Of a stretch of DNA of 64,000 bases, positions 1-9,392 are shown one piece after another (the stretch's first letter is position 1; the number at the start of each line of letters is the position of its first letter). Source of the DNA: Tetramitus jugosus (taxonomy: Eukaryota; Heterolobosea; Eutetramitea; Acrasida; Vahlkampfiidae); contig OW569352.1 in NCBI GenBank assembly GCA_937625935.1, positions 248,001 through 312,000 of the forward strand. Direction: 5' to 3'. The translations under genes were made by a program, and so were the position numbers. A model generated the notes under the pieces. That model was not told the DNA's origin. It saw only the letters and a program-made list of their open reading frames with translations, and did no database searches.

Positions 1-1446
1 AGATGACTTGTAGCTGCTGGGAGTGGTGGCTGTTGTTGTCAATGGAACAAGTGCAGCTGCACTGCTACTGGCTGCCAACAGTCGATGAAGACTGGCAGAT
101 TTGATGTGAAGTGGTTGTTGAGAGATGGGACGATGGAATTGAACACTACCAGAGCCTTCATCATCATCATCATCATCATCACCATCATCATCACCACCAC
201 CTGCACTCTCGTCATCATCACCTTTTACAATAATATTCTTTTCATCTTCATATCCATCATCATCCTCACCGTCATGCTCACCGCCGTCATCATTACCACC
301 ATTTGTCGTATGATTCTCAACAGAAGCAGCAGCAGCAGCAGCAGCTAATTGTTGTTGTTGTAATGCTTGTTGCAACTTTAATTGTTCCATCAATTGTCGA
401 ATCATTTGCATCCATTCGTTCATTTCATTGGCACTCGATGCTCTGAAACAGTGAACAGTGTCTGGATTGGTCAACATGAAAATATTCTTTTTGCTGCTGG
501 CAGTGTTGGTAGTGACATTGGTGGTACTCGTGGGACTCATACTCGCCAATGCACTCAACAAACTATTGCTGTTGCTGCTGCTACTCTTGCTGTTGTGACT
601 ACTGCCACCTGTTTTACTCGTGCTACTATTGTTGTCACTAGTAGAGTGATCATTGTCACTCAATTTGAATTGAATGTCTGATGATGACTGTTGTTGTGAC
701 TGTTGTGATTGTTGTTGTGCTGCAGTCGTAGTAAACATAATTTTACCATTCATGGGTTCATTGGCCAAATAGTGAATCATGTCCATCTCTGTCATAATGT
801 TGTTGCTGTTCATATTGCCACGAGTATAGTAGTATTCAATACCATCGGGTACCAACTTTAAGAAACACTTTTTCCATGCCTTCTTGTTGGCACTCTCCTT
901 GCTCAATAGACCAACCTTGTACACTGTAGGTGAACGTTGGTCCAATGACTGTTGTGTGTCCATGATGACAATGGCATTGTTGCTACTGTTGTTGTTGTTG
1001 CTATTGTTGTTGTAGTTGTGATTGTAGTTGGAATGGCTTGAACTAGTGTCTTGATGATGATGATTGGATTGTTGATGATGAGTGAGTGGTGATGAATTGA
1101 TGGGAGAGTGATTAAAGTGATTACTGTTGTTATTGTTGTTCGATGATGATGATGATGAGTGCTTGGGTGTCAAGTTTCCACTGCTGCTACTACTGCTCGT
1201 ATCATTTGCATTGTCACTCCAATTGTCACCTGATGTTCTTCTGGGAGTGTTGGGAGAACTCCGTGGAGAATCAAAAATGTTTTGATTGTTGTTGTTGTTG
1301 CTGTTGGCTGTTGTCGGTGTTGGTGAATTGTTGTTGTTGTTACTATTATTGTTGGAAGCAGTGTCAGTCACGTTACTGTTCGTGTCCTTGGTCTTCCCAC
1401 TGCCACTACCTGGTTTTTTCACTTTGAAAATGTTGAATTTCTTCAT
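1..1446 (-). CDS. PH-domain protein with low-complexity N-terminus (C-terminus beyond left edge)
   Basis: An open frame runs from ATG at 1446 to the window edge with no stop (482 codons seen). The first ~160 residues are Asn/Ser-rich. A pleckstrin-homology fold follows, starting near VYKVGLLSKES and AWKKCFLKLVPDGIEYYY. A Gln/Ser-rich insert splits it, and it closes with HCFRASSANEMNEWMQMIRQ, which has the Trp typical of the last PH helix. Downstream are poly-Gln, poly-Ala and Asp/Glu-rich tracts. PH domains commonly bind phosphoinositides or proteins at membranes; the ligand cannot be told here. An in-frame ATG at 1527 would add 27 residues. I prefer 1446 because the sequence just upstream is an A/C-rich leader (AACAACA before ATG). 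The domain call is fairly safe; the protein's role is unknown. Confidence 0.72.
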   Translation of the reverse strand, partial: MKKFNIFKVKKPGSGSGKTKDTNSNVTDTASNNNSNNNNNSPTPTTANSNNNNNQNIFDSPRSSPNTPRRTSGDNWSDNANDTSSSSSSGNLTPKHSSSSSSNNNNNSNHFNHSPINSSPLTHHQQSNHHHQDTSSSHSNYNHNYNNNSNNNNSSNNAIVIMDTQQSLDQRSPTVYKVGLLSKESANKKAWKKCFLKLVPDGIEYYYTRGNMNSNNIMTEMDMIHYLANEPMNGKIMFTTTAAQQQSQQSQQQSSSDIQFKLSDNDHSTSDNNSSTSKTGGSSHNSKSSSSNSNSLLSALASMSPTSTTNVTTNTASSKKNIFMLTNPDTVHCFRASSANEMNEWMQMIRQLMEQLKLQQALQQQQLAAAAAAASVENHTTNGGNDDGGEHDGEDDDGYEDEKNIIVKGDDDESAGGGDDDGDDDDDDDEGSGSVQFHRPISQQPLHIKSASLHRLLAASSSAAALVPLTTTATTPSSYKSS

Positions 1447-2434
1447 TGTTGTTTGTTGCTTGTTGTTGCTTGTAGACTTTTTGTGTTTTTTGTTCTCTTC
1501 TTTGGTGACGGTTTTGATGGACCACATGACACATGACAAATGATATTCCGCTCGGATTAACTTGACTCACACAATGGATTGATTGAATTGAATGATTAAT
1601 TGATTCATACAATAAAATTTGACAGATGTGCACAAAAAAGACCTGCACGGATGAAGTAATTGACAGAGCACTGAAATTTCCATGTTGAAGAGGCAGCACC
1701 GGAGAGCAGAACTGTATGGTTTCTTGGAGTGGTTTGGGGAACTTATTCTTACGCAACGTACTACAGAACAGGAAAAAACGTCCGACAGGAAACGAACACA
1801 CATAGAAAACATTCTTCGACGAGGCAACATAGCCTATATCAAGCTCCAGATGACATAAATGTTAATACGTGAAAATGCATTATTACACAGATCAAATTAT
1901 TGTATTGAAATTTTCGTTTATAAAAGTAAATATTTATATAGTATCTAATATTTATATATCTAATATTTATATTAATACAATGTTATCATTAATAATATTT
2001 TAAATACAGGAGTAAATTGTTATAATATTTAAATTATCGTATGAACAAGTTTAGTTCGCTTGCTCTCCCTTGATTGGTTCCACCTCCTTTTCTCGCCATT
2101 TTTGCCATCGTCGGGTTTTCTTCGGCTGTGTGCGATGGTATGTGGACGAACAATGTTTTAGTCACTCATTCAGTCACAGCCACTCAGATCGATTCTGATG
2201 AGAATACCCAAAGTGAATCCTTGCGAGGAGATGGAAGGTTTCATGAAATTCGCTGGAAACTTCCATTGGGCAAATGAACGGAATGCTTTGTTTCGTAGGA
2301 GTTTTATGACATACTCCTATTGGCTCAAAAAAACAACGAACAACAACTCCACACACTCTCTCACAAGAACAACAACGGATTGAGGAGAGAACTCAACAAC
2401 AAAGAGAGAGAATAAGGAAGTAAAAGAAGATAGA
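1447..2434. other. Divergent intergenic region with AT-rich block
   Basis: This stretch lies between the divergent PH-domain gene (minus) and the membrane-protein gene (plus). No convincing ORF or RNA gene was seen. Positions 1860-2045 are almost pure A/T. They contain a 15-bp tandem duplication with the unit TCTAATATTTATATA starting at 1944 and again at 1959. The rest is unremarkable and probably holds both promoters and 5' leaders. Confidence 0.5.
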
Positions 2435-4228
2435 ATGAGAATGAATAAGGCAACTCTAGTCAGAGTGATTGCGTGTGCAGTGTTTCTCTATTTTATGTTT
2501 GTTGTTGTGACGTTTGTGCGGAGAGTTCCAAACAACAACAACAACAAGGATGACAATTATTCCTCATTGCAATATGGCAAGTCATCCACAACAACAACAA
2601 CAACAATCAAACCTCCAACAACACCAGTGATTACTACTACTCCTACTACTCCTACTACTACCACAACCACAACCACTGCCACGACTGCTACCACAACTAC
2701 ATCATCATCATCCTCCATCTATCCTCCATTTGTTCTATTGACTGTGAATATGAACAATGTTCATTTGTTGATTGAACAAGTACTACCATGTGTCTATCAA
2801 ACACATCCCAACACTCCCATCATGCTATTTGGACTGAACATGAACAATCAAATGACAAGATACCTTCAACAGTTGCATCTGGTTCACTTTGTGTCCATTC
2901 CATTGTCAAAACTAGTGTTGGACTATGATCATGAGGCATTGGACATGGAATCAAGTGATTTGATTGAATCATGGACACAACTGGTCATCAAACTGTGCAA
3001 ATCCTATCCCTACACGTTTATTAATCTTCATCAGAATGGAAGAGCAGCAGGAGAAGAAGAGCCAACACCAGAAGCCACTCTTCTCAGCACTGGTGGTGGT
3101 GGTACTGGTGGTAGTAGTACTGGATTATTCAATCGCATCAACATTCAATCCATCCACATGAATCATTGGATCAGAAAATGTCCCAACAACAATAATGACA
3201 AGAGTAATCGTATGATTCCATTCAAGAAATTGGCAGTCATTGTTCCATTTATTGATCGACAAGTGGACAATTTGTTGGAGCAGATACAGAGATGGTCAAA
3301 ACCAATGTATGCTCCCTGTACTCCCACCACCATCAATCACAATCACAATAACAATAACAATAACAATGAGAATGATGAGAATGATGATGATGACAACAAT
3401 GAGAAGAAGAAGAAACAGAGTATCAAAACAGATCTCATCTTCTTCTATCATAAGGAAGTGAATGAGACATTGCAAGAGTTGATTCTCTCTCATCTCTCTC
3501 CTGATACAATGATGTGCTTTGATAAGATTGTGTTCCGTTATGCTAGATTGTTGCCATCTGAAGATGTGTATCCCGTGGCTGCCAACTACATGTTTTATCG
3601 ATTGGTTCACGATCCAGTGATTCACACACAATATGAATACATGTTTTACAGTGAACCGGACACGTGGGCCATTCGAAACAATTGGATTCAAGTGTTGCTT
3701 GACCTCTCTTTCCACTCTACCATGGTTCCATCCTTTCCATCATCATCATCATCACTGTCATCATCATCACTGTCATCAAGAAGAACCTATCGTTCTTCTT
3801 CATCATCACTACCATCCTCAGAGCAACAACAACAAGAATCATCATATGCTGAACAATACTGGGTCAAGGGCAGTATCTACAGAGGACCCAGAAGAGATCT
3901 CGGTCGTCTCTCTGTCAACATCCATGTCAATGGCAATGCCATTTATCACTTGGTGGATGATTATTTGCAATTCTTGAAACAGGTGCAAGTAGGTATACCG
4001 GTGGATGCATATGATGTAGCACAGACACGTTACTTGTTCAGAGATCCAACCAGTCTGAGACTGTACTGGCACAAGTTCCACTTTTCAGAGTTTATTCAGA
4101 ATTTGTGGCAAGTGGAATGGGATGAGCGACAAGTGAGAATGAACAGCGTAGAAACAGTGTTTGTTCACGGAAAGACAAAGTATGAACCACCTGCCACAAA
4201 GTTACCACCTGCTGCCAACCATCTCTAG
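2435..4228 (+). CDS. Type II membrane protein, possible Golgi glycosyltransferase
   Basis: This single-exon gene encodes 597 residues. A short basic N-terminus (MRMNKATLVR) precedes one hydrophobic segment (about residues 9-29). A Thr/Asn-rich stem follows to about residue 100. This is the usual layout of Golgi type II transferases: cytosolic tail, signal anchor, stem, lumenal catalytic domain. The lumenal part contains KLAVIVPFIDRQVDNL, KTDLIFFYHKEVNETL, EYMFYSEPDTWAIRNNW and WVKGSIYRGPRRD followed by HVNGNAIYHL. The EPD motif could serve as a DXD-like metal site, but that is inference. I do not recognise the exact family. Low-complexity Asn, Asp and Ser inserts interrupt the domain, as in other genes here. 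A second ATG lies 6 bp downstream of the chosen start. Confidence 0.6.
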   Translation: MRMNKATLVRVIACAVFLYFMFVVVTFVRRVPNNNNNKDDNYSSLQYGKSSTTTTTTIKPPTTPVITTTPTTPTTTTTTTTATTATTTTSSSSSIYPPFVLLTVNMNNVHLLIEQVLPCVYQTHPNTPIMLFGLNMNNQMTRYLQQLHLVHFVSIPLSKLVLDYDHEALDMESSDLIESWTQLVIKLCKSYPYTFINLHQNGRAAGEEEPTPEATLLSTGGGGTGGSSTGLFNRINIQSIHMNHWIRKCPNNNNDKSNRMIPFKKLAVIVPFIDRQVDNLLEQIQRWSKPMYAPCTPTTINHNHNNNNNNNENDENDDDDNNEKKKKQSIKTDLIFFYHKEVNETLQELILSHLSPDTMMCFDKIVFRYARLLPSEDVYPVAANYMFYRLVHDPVIHTQYEYMFYSEPDTWAIRNNWIQVLLDLSFHSTMVPSFPSSSSSLSSSSLSSRRTYRSSSSSLPSSEQQQQESSYAEQYWVKGSIYRGPRRDLGRLSVNIHVNGNAIYHLVDDYLQFLKQVQVGIPVDAYDVAQTRYLFRDPTSLRLYWHKFHFSEFIQNLWQVEWDERQVRMNSVETVFVHGKTKYEPPATKLPPAANHL

Positions 4229-4756
4229 TCGACTGCACTCACATAACAACTTCATCACATGGCAACAAGAATAATCTAATGCTACTAAAACTAACTTATG
4301 GTCTCTCTCTTCAATAGTATCTGTTGGAGAACACCCGGCGCATTGCTCGCCTGAACCGATTCACATCAAATAAAAACAAAAGATAAAAAGAAGATTCATG
4401 CGGTGTGTGTGTGTTTTGTTGCTGTGCATATGATCTTTTATTTGGCATGATGATATTGCAACCTATTCTTTGCCTCTCTCTTGTTCTCTCTCTCTCGCTC
4501 TTACTCTCTTCTAATATGTACTGAGTGAGTCTATGATTATTAATTGTTATTATTGGGATATATATGACAACAATCATTCTCTCTTCTAATTTCTGATGAT
4601 GCAAATGTTGTACGATGGACATCTCTTTCTATATACATCAAATGAATTGATGATGATCTATACGAATCAAGCATGAAACACATTGCATCGAATAGATAGA
4701 TAGATAATAGTGTATTGTAGAATGATTCTCGAAAACAAATGACAACAAATGACAAA
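4229..4756. other. Convergent 3' flanks, no gene seen
   Basis: This lies between the 3' ends of the membrane-protein gene (plus) and NDUFB7 (minus). It contains CT-rich runs (4470-4510, repeated CTCTCT) and a short GATA repeat (4695-4706). Open frames here are short and lack recognisable motifs. No RNA gene was seen. Confidence 0.45.
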
Positions 4757-5292
4757 TTATTCCTCATCCTCTTCATTCTGTTGTTGTTGTTGTTGTTGAA
4801 TATATTCTGGTGATGATTTAATGAGATTGACCTGTTGTTGAATCAACTTCAATTTCTCCTCCTTTTTCCACAGTCTCTGTGATCGTCTCACATGCTTCAA
4901 GAATTGTTTGAATTGACATCTCTCATATCTCAACTTTTCTTCTTCACACTTCCATGGCATATAAAGATTCTCATGTCTACAATTGTTCAATGGAATCACT
5001 CTGTGCACGCATCTGTCTCTCAAATACAATGGAACATTGTTCTTGTCCATTTCTTCAACAGAGGATGGGAGTGCTGTACACATGATGATGAAGAGTAAGT
5101 TGTTGAATATTCATGTGAATGATAATGGATGGATGGATGATCAAGAAAAGAAGAGAGACACATACGTTTCTTTGTTGGCATTGTCTTTTGAAAGTGTTTC
5201 AAGTCATCAGGTGACAAGGAGGACAATTTATTTGTCATGCCCTCGGCAACCATTGGATAGGTGGTTTTTGATGATTGTTGTTGCTGGCTCAT
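4757..5292 (-). CDS. NDUFB7: NADH dehydrogenase (complex I) subunit NDUFB7/B18
   Basis: The gene has two exons, 5292-5166 and 5073-4757, joined across a 92-bp intron (donor GTATGT, acceptor TGTACAG). They encode 147 residues, close to the family's usual ~137. The joined frame reads ...MPTKK|PLPSSVEEMDKNNVPLYLRDRC. The signature is the twin CX9C pair: CVHRVIPLNNC followed by YMPWKCEEEKLRYERC, giving the coiled-coil-helix-coiled-coil-helix fold held by two disulphides in the intermembrane space. NDUFB7 is an accessory subunit of the membrane arm of respiratory complex I. The C-terminus ends in a Gln/Glu/Asp tail. In-frame ATGs upstream of 5292 exist but lie in what looks like the 5' leader shared with divergent RPN8. 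Confidence 0.88.
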
Positions 5293-5553
5293 TGCTGTTG
5301 TTCGATGGACGATGGACGATGATAATGCTAGATGGAAAAAAATGTTTCTTGTTGCGCGTTCTTCCGAAATGGTTTTTCTCCGATTTGTGTGCATTGTAAT
5401 GGATCCATAATTCATTGAATTAATTGAATTGTAACTGGAATTAGAGGAGAATGTGCTAAGAATAGTACGGCTCTGATTGTTGGTGTGATCGAGAAGCAAG
5501 GCGAAACAAAGCAAAAAGCACACAGCACATACAAACGCACACCACACACAACA

Positions 5554-6612
5554 ATGACTGTAAATAAAACAACCACTACTACTACCACCACTACCAACAC
5601 GGACAATACAGGTGATCAAACAACAATTGTGAGCCCCAGCAGTGGTCCAACCAAGGTCATTGTTCATCCATTGGTTCTTCTATCCGCTGTCGATCACTAT
5701 AATCGCGTTGCCAAAGACACCAACAATCGTGTCGTTGGTATTCTGTTGGGTGAAGTGGATCGAATGGGCAATGTTGACGTGCTCAACAGTTTTGCTGTTC
5801 CGTTTGAAGAGGATGCCAGGAATCCTGATGTCTGGTTCCTGGATCACAACTTTCTAGACAACATGTTTGCCATGTTCCGCAAAGTCAGTGCACGTGAGAG
5901 AATTATTGGTTGGTACAGCACTGGTCCAAAGATTAGCAAATCAGACATTGACATCCATCAAATGTTCATGGACAAGTATTTGAAGCATCCAGTGTATGTG
6001 ATTATTGATGTAAAGATGGGTAAGACATATGGTAGTGGTGGTGGTGGCAGTGGTATTCCTACTGATGCATACACGGCCATCATGGAACGAGAAGATGAAT
6101 TGTCTCAGCCAAAATTGACATTCAAGCACTTGGAATCAGAGATTGGAGCACTCGAAGCAGAAGAGATTGGTGTGGAGCACTTGTTGAGAGATGTCAAGGA
6201 TGTCAATGTGAGTTCATTGAGTGCATCTGTGGACAATCGATTGAACGGACTCAAGGCACTACGATCTCAACTCTCAGAAATTGACCAATACCTCAACAAG
6301 GTCTCACAGAACCAGATACCAGTCAATCAAACCATTCTCTACCAATTGCAAAACATGTTCAATCTGTTGCCAAAGTTGAATGACGAAAAGGAGAGAAGCT
6401 TTACGATTAAGAACAATGATGCCATGATGACCATGTATTTGAGCAGCATGTTGCGATCTGTTGTCAGTCTCCATGACCTCATTGAGAACAAGATTCATCT
6501 CAGACGAAACGAAATGGATGAGCAACAACCACCACCACCAGCAACATCATCATCATCATCATCAGCCACAACGACAGCGACTCACACTACACCTTCGACT
6601 CCCAATAAATAA
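5554..6612 (+). CDS. PSMD7: 26S proteasome non-ATPase subunit RPN8/PSMD7
   Basis: This single exon encodes 352 residues. After a Thr-rich leader, an MPN domain starts at KVIVHPLVLLSAVDHYNR and continues through NRVVGILLGEV, FAVPFEED, VWFLDHNF and ERIIGWYSTGPKISKSDIDIHQ. The zinc-binding JAMM pattern is absent, as expected for RPN8, which pairs with the active deubiquitinase RPN11 in the proteasome lid. The C-terminal half is helical (SLSASVDNRLNGLKALRSQL; MYLSSMLRSVVSLHDLIENKI) and ends in Pro/Ser/Thr low complexity. The start at 5554 sits in an ACACAACA leader. The frame remains open upstream, but that sequence lies within the divergent promoter of NDUFB7. RPN8 is preferred over the related MPN- protein eIF3f because of the full-length match. 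Confidence 0.9.
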   Translation: MTVNKTTTTTTTTTNTDNTGDQTTIVSPSSGPTKVIVHPLVLLSAVDHYNRVAKDTNNRVVGILLGEVDRMGNVDVLNSFAVPFEEDARNPDVWFLDHNFLDNMFAMFRKVSARERIIGWYSTGPKISKSDIDIHQMFMDKYLKHPVYVIIDVKMGKTYGSGGGGSGIPTDAYTAIMEREDELSQPKLTFKHLESEIGALEAEEIGVEHLLRDVKDVNVSSLSASVDNRLNGLKALRSQLSEIDQYLNKVSQNQIPVNQTILYQLQNMFNLLPKLNDEKERSFTIKNNDAMMTMYLSSMLRSVVSLHDLIENKIHLRRNEMDEQQPPPPATSSSSSSATTTATHTTPSTPNK

Positions 6613-6750
6613 GCCACCAATGGTGAGTTTTGTATTCTTATCCATTGTCATGGATGAAACAAACAAGTAACAAAATGCAGAACGACAACCAACAGAAAAA
6701 AATAAAAGCAACAATGGACACACACACACAGTCACGTTGTGAGAAATCAT

Positions 6751-7251
6751 TTAATGATCTTCTTCTTCATCACAAAACTTCTTGTAGCTCTCCTGGTTCA
6801 ACATGTCACCTGCTTCTTGAGAGGCAACAGTGGACTTGATTTGTGCAATCCATCCATCCACTTCAGGGCTAGTGTTCAACAGTGCAAAGTTGCTCTCACT
6901 GATGAATTGAGGGTTCAACTTGTCAACAGTTCCACTGATTGGAGCATAGATTTCACTGACAGCCTTAACAGACTCCACTTCAGCAATCATGTCACCCTTG
7001 TTGATGGATTGACCTTCAGAGACATGAATTTCCAAGTGAATGACCTCACCCAACTTGTGTTGAGCAACATCAGTAATACCAATGTGATACAAGTCATCTT
7101 GTTGTTGTTGTTGTTGAGCCCACTCGTGACTCTGAGTAAAGAAGAATGGCTTGTTCATCATTCTGGATGATGAGGAGAAGAATCTTGCTTGTTGAACAGC
7201 AACAGCAGTTGGAACTCTTTTGGTGGATGATGCAGCGATCAGTCTGAACAT
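6751..7251 (-). CDS. GCSH: Glycine cleavage system H protein, mitochondrial
   Basis: The gene encodes 166 residues. The N-terminus MFRLIAASSTKRVPTAVAVQQARFF is rich in Arg, Ala and Ser without acids, a typical mitochondrial presequence. The mature part follows the H-protein plan: FTQSHEWA, then HIGITDVAQHKLGEVIHLEI, GDMIAEVESVKAVSEIYAPISG and VDKLNPQF. The lipoyl-carrying lysine is K96 in ESVKAV. H protein shuttles the aminomethyl group between the P, T and L proteins during glycine breakdown. A six-Gln insert (about residues 46-51) after SHEWA is unusual but falls in a surface turn. The frame extends upstream to 7314, but ATG 7251 starts the presequence cleanly. Confidence 0.92.
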   Translation of the reverse strand: MFRLIAASSTKRVPTAVAVQQARFFSSSSRMMNKPFFFTQSHEWAQQQQQQDDLYHIGITDVAQHKLGEVIHLEIHVSEGQSINKGDMIAEVESVKAVSEIYAPISGTVDKLNPQFISESNFALLNTSPEVDGWIAQIKSTVASQEAGDMLNQESYKKFCDEEEDH

Positions 7252-7569
7252 TTTTTGTTTGGTGTCTTCTTGTTGTGGTTTTTTTTTCTCTTTTGTTGAT
7301 GCCCAATCCCCCACCGATCATAAGCGTGTTTTTGACACCCACCACGGAGAAAAATTTTCTTTCTCTGGGTGATGAGAAACCGCTCTTTCAGAAAGTCGAA
7401 CCCGCTGGCTCGAGGAGTCCGTGTACAGTAAAACGCCTGCCACACTGCTTGCGATTTCTCTCGTTTTTATCGACGACATTGTTGACGATTCTTTCCAAAC
7501 AGATTCAACCAAAGTGGGCACTGCTATTATTCTTACATCACAGTACATTGATCATACTACCGCTATACC
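7252..7569. promoter_or_regulatory. Divergent intergenic region, GCSH and cyclase-like gene
   Basis: This 318-bp stretch separates GCSH (minus) and the cyclase-homology gene (plus), so it should contain both promoters. It has an A-tract in the GCSH leader and moderately GC-rich sequence around 7395-7445. No motif was identified with confidence and no RNA gene was seen. Confidence 0.35.
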
Positions 7570-9247
7570 ATGAAGAGAATCACTTTCCAGTGTGAATATG
7601 ATTCATCAGAGATGGTTGAGTCAAATCACCAAGAAGCCATGGCCCTTCGGATTCACAACACTATCACGAGACAATCTCAGAGGATGATTGAATCTCCGAT
7701 GGCATCTCTTGCTCATTCCATGTCCACTTCTTCATTGCATGGTAGTCCAGAGCACATGTCAAAGGACAAGGGCGGTGGAACAAAAAGTCTCAATTTAGAT
7801 GATCAATACCACATTCATTATGTGTCTGGGTGCATACTCTCATTGCCATTCTCTTCATTAATAGTATCTCTCGAGGGATCCATCAGTGTCATTGACACAC
7901 TCTGGGAAATATTGAAAGTGGATGAGATGCTGAGGAATGTGATATGTTTACGTGTCAAATCACCCATTGATGAACGATCTTATCAAGAGTATGTTCTAAT
8001 CCTCCGTTGCTTTCTTCATCACTGTAAACAATAACACTCCCATTCGCAATTCCTACCCCAGTTTATCCATTGCTTATGATTGCAAACCTCCAAGTCAGCA
8101 GTTATTCAAGGATATTGTATTTTCTCACAACGTTCTATCAAAATATAGTAATACGGATTTTCTTGTATCTCAAATGCAAGCAGGCCGAGATCCAATCGAC
8201 AGTGTGTTCACAAAGCACAATAGAGTCATCATGTACTGTAATATTGTTAGTTACAGCACTCTACTCGACTTATTATCGCCAGCAATTGTTTTTCAATTGT
8301 TAAACAAGTACAATAACCTTGTAGAGAGTGTTGTTAAGAAACATGGGGGAATACTTTCAAAATTTAATGGAGAAAATGTTCTTTGTTATTTTAATGTCGA
8401 AAATAAGGGCGTAAATAATGCTGTAGCAGCTGCAGTAAATCTCATCCAGTCCCTCGATGAACTAAAGGGAAAACTAACTGGGTCAAGAGGAGTTCGAGAC
8501 CCTCTCCGAATATTGTTCTCTAGCGTTTCTTTATCGACAGGAGCAGTTATCGAGGGTTCATGCGGTTCTAAAACGAGGAGAGATCACATAATTAGTGGAG
8601 ATGCTGTTCATATAGCATCGAGATTAGAAGAGGAAGCCGTTGATTGTAATTATTTTGTGATGTTCGATGAGAATATCGCCCATCAAGTCACTGCTGATAG
8701 TCCATACTATTCCAAGATGATATCTGCTGGAGAGTCTCACATGATATGTGGTAGACCAGTCCATTTATTTACTATTTCAACTACCAAACGACCTTCCAAT
8801 CTAGAAGACTCCATTTCTCAATTCTTAGATACAACGGAGGAGCCAACTAATCTGACACTGAGTCCAAGTTGGAGGACTCGAAGTATGAGACTAAAGCATA
8901 CAGCAACATCTTCTTTTGACATGACGGGTGGTATGGATTTATTCGGGTCTTCTCCTACACTGACCCTTCTTCAAACCAAGACAGAAGAATGTGAAGTTTT
9001 AAAGAAAGAACTGGCCATTTTAAGGGAATGGAAAGAGAGATATGATCTGAAAAAGAGGAACAGGAAGGGTGTCATGAGTTTCTTCAAATCTAGTCGGAAG
9101 TCATCAAGTTCGCCTCGATCAACACCAGATGACAGTAATCGAGAACAGTGGATGAAGGGAGACAGTAAAGTCACTTTGAAGACAGATAGATCATATAGCA
9201 CTTCATCACTTCCCTCGTCATTCTCCAAGTCCTCTCTTTCCAAGTAA
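7570..9247 (+). CDS. Class III nucleotidyl cyclase homology protein, catalytic residues altered
   Basis: There are two exons, 7570-7988 and 8062-9247, with a 73-bp intron (GTATGT...CCCCAG), encoding 534 residues. The join restores ...ERSYQD|LSIAYDCKPP. The cyclase homology domain covers about residues 185-370: VIMYCNIVSYS, HGGILSKFNGENVLCYF, then SLSTGAVIEGS, and SGDAVHIASRLEEE. Family knowledge: active enzymes use two metal-binding Asp (usually in FxDI and GD) and an Asn/Arg pair (VNxAxR). Here the first Asp is Asn (N200), the second is Glu (E244) and the Asn is His (H323), while R327 is kept. The fold is convincing but activity is doubtful. The C-terminus is Ser-rich with a short coiled coil (TLLQTKTEECEVLKKEL). 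Confidence 0.72.
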
Positions 9248-9392
9248 AAAAGTTCACTAATGCCGAACTTACTTCGAGAAAAACGACATCCGATTAAGTT
9301 GAACTCCTCAAACGAAGATATGACATTGACCGCACGAAGAAAGCGAAAGATCATGGGGAGAAAGGAATAAATTAGTCGTTTACAAAATTGAG

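Noticed and set aside
1406-1830. Overlapping minus-strand ORFs upstream of the PH-domain gene
   Set aside because: They have no motif, are in other frames than the PH gene, and lie in its leader and promoter region.
3296-3715. Minus-strand ORF of 139 codons with poly-Ile/Val
   Set aside because: It is the antisense image of Asn/Asp repeats in the membrane-protein gene. Similar shadows occur opposite most repeat-rich genes here.
7388-7445. tRNA-like stretch (TCGAACCC)
   Set aside because: No acceptor, D or anticodon stem could be formed around it. It lies in the GCSH/cyclase promoter gap.
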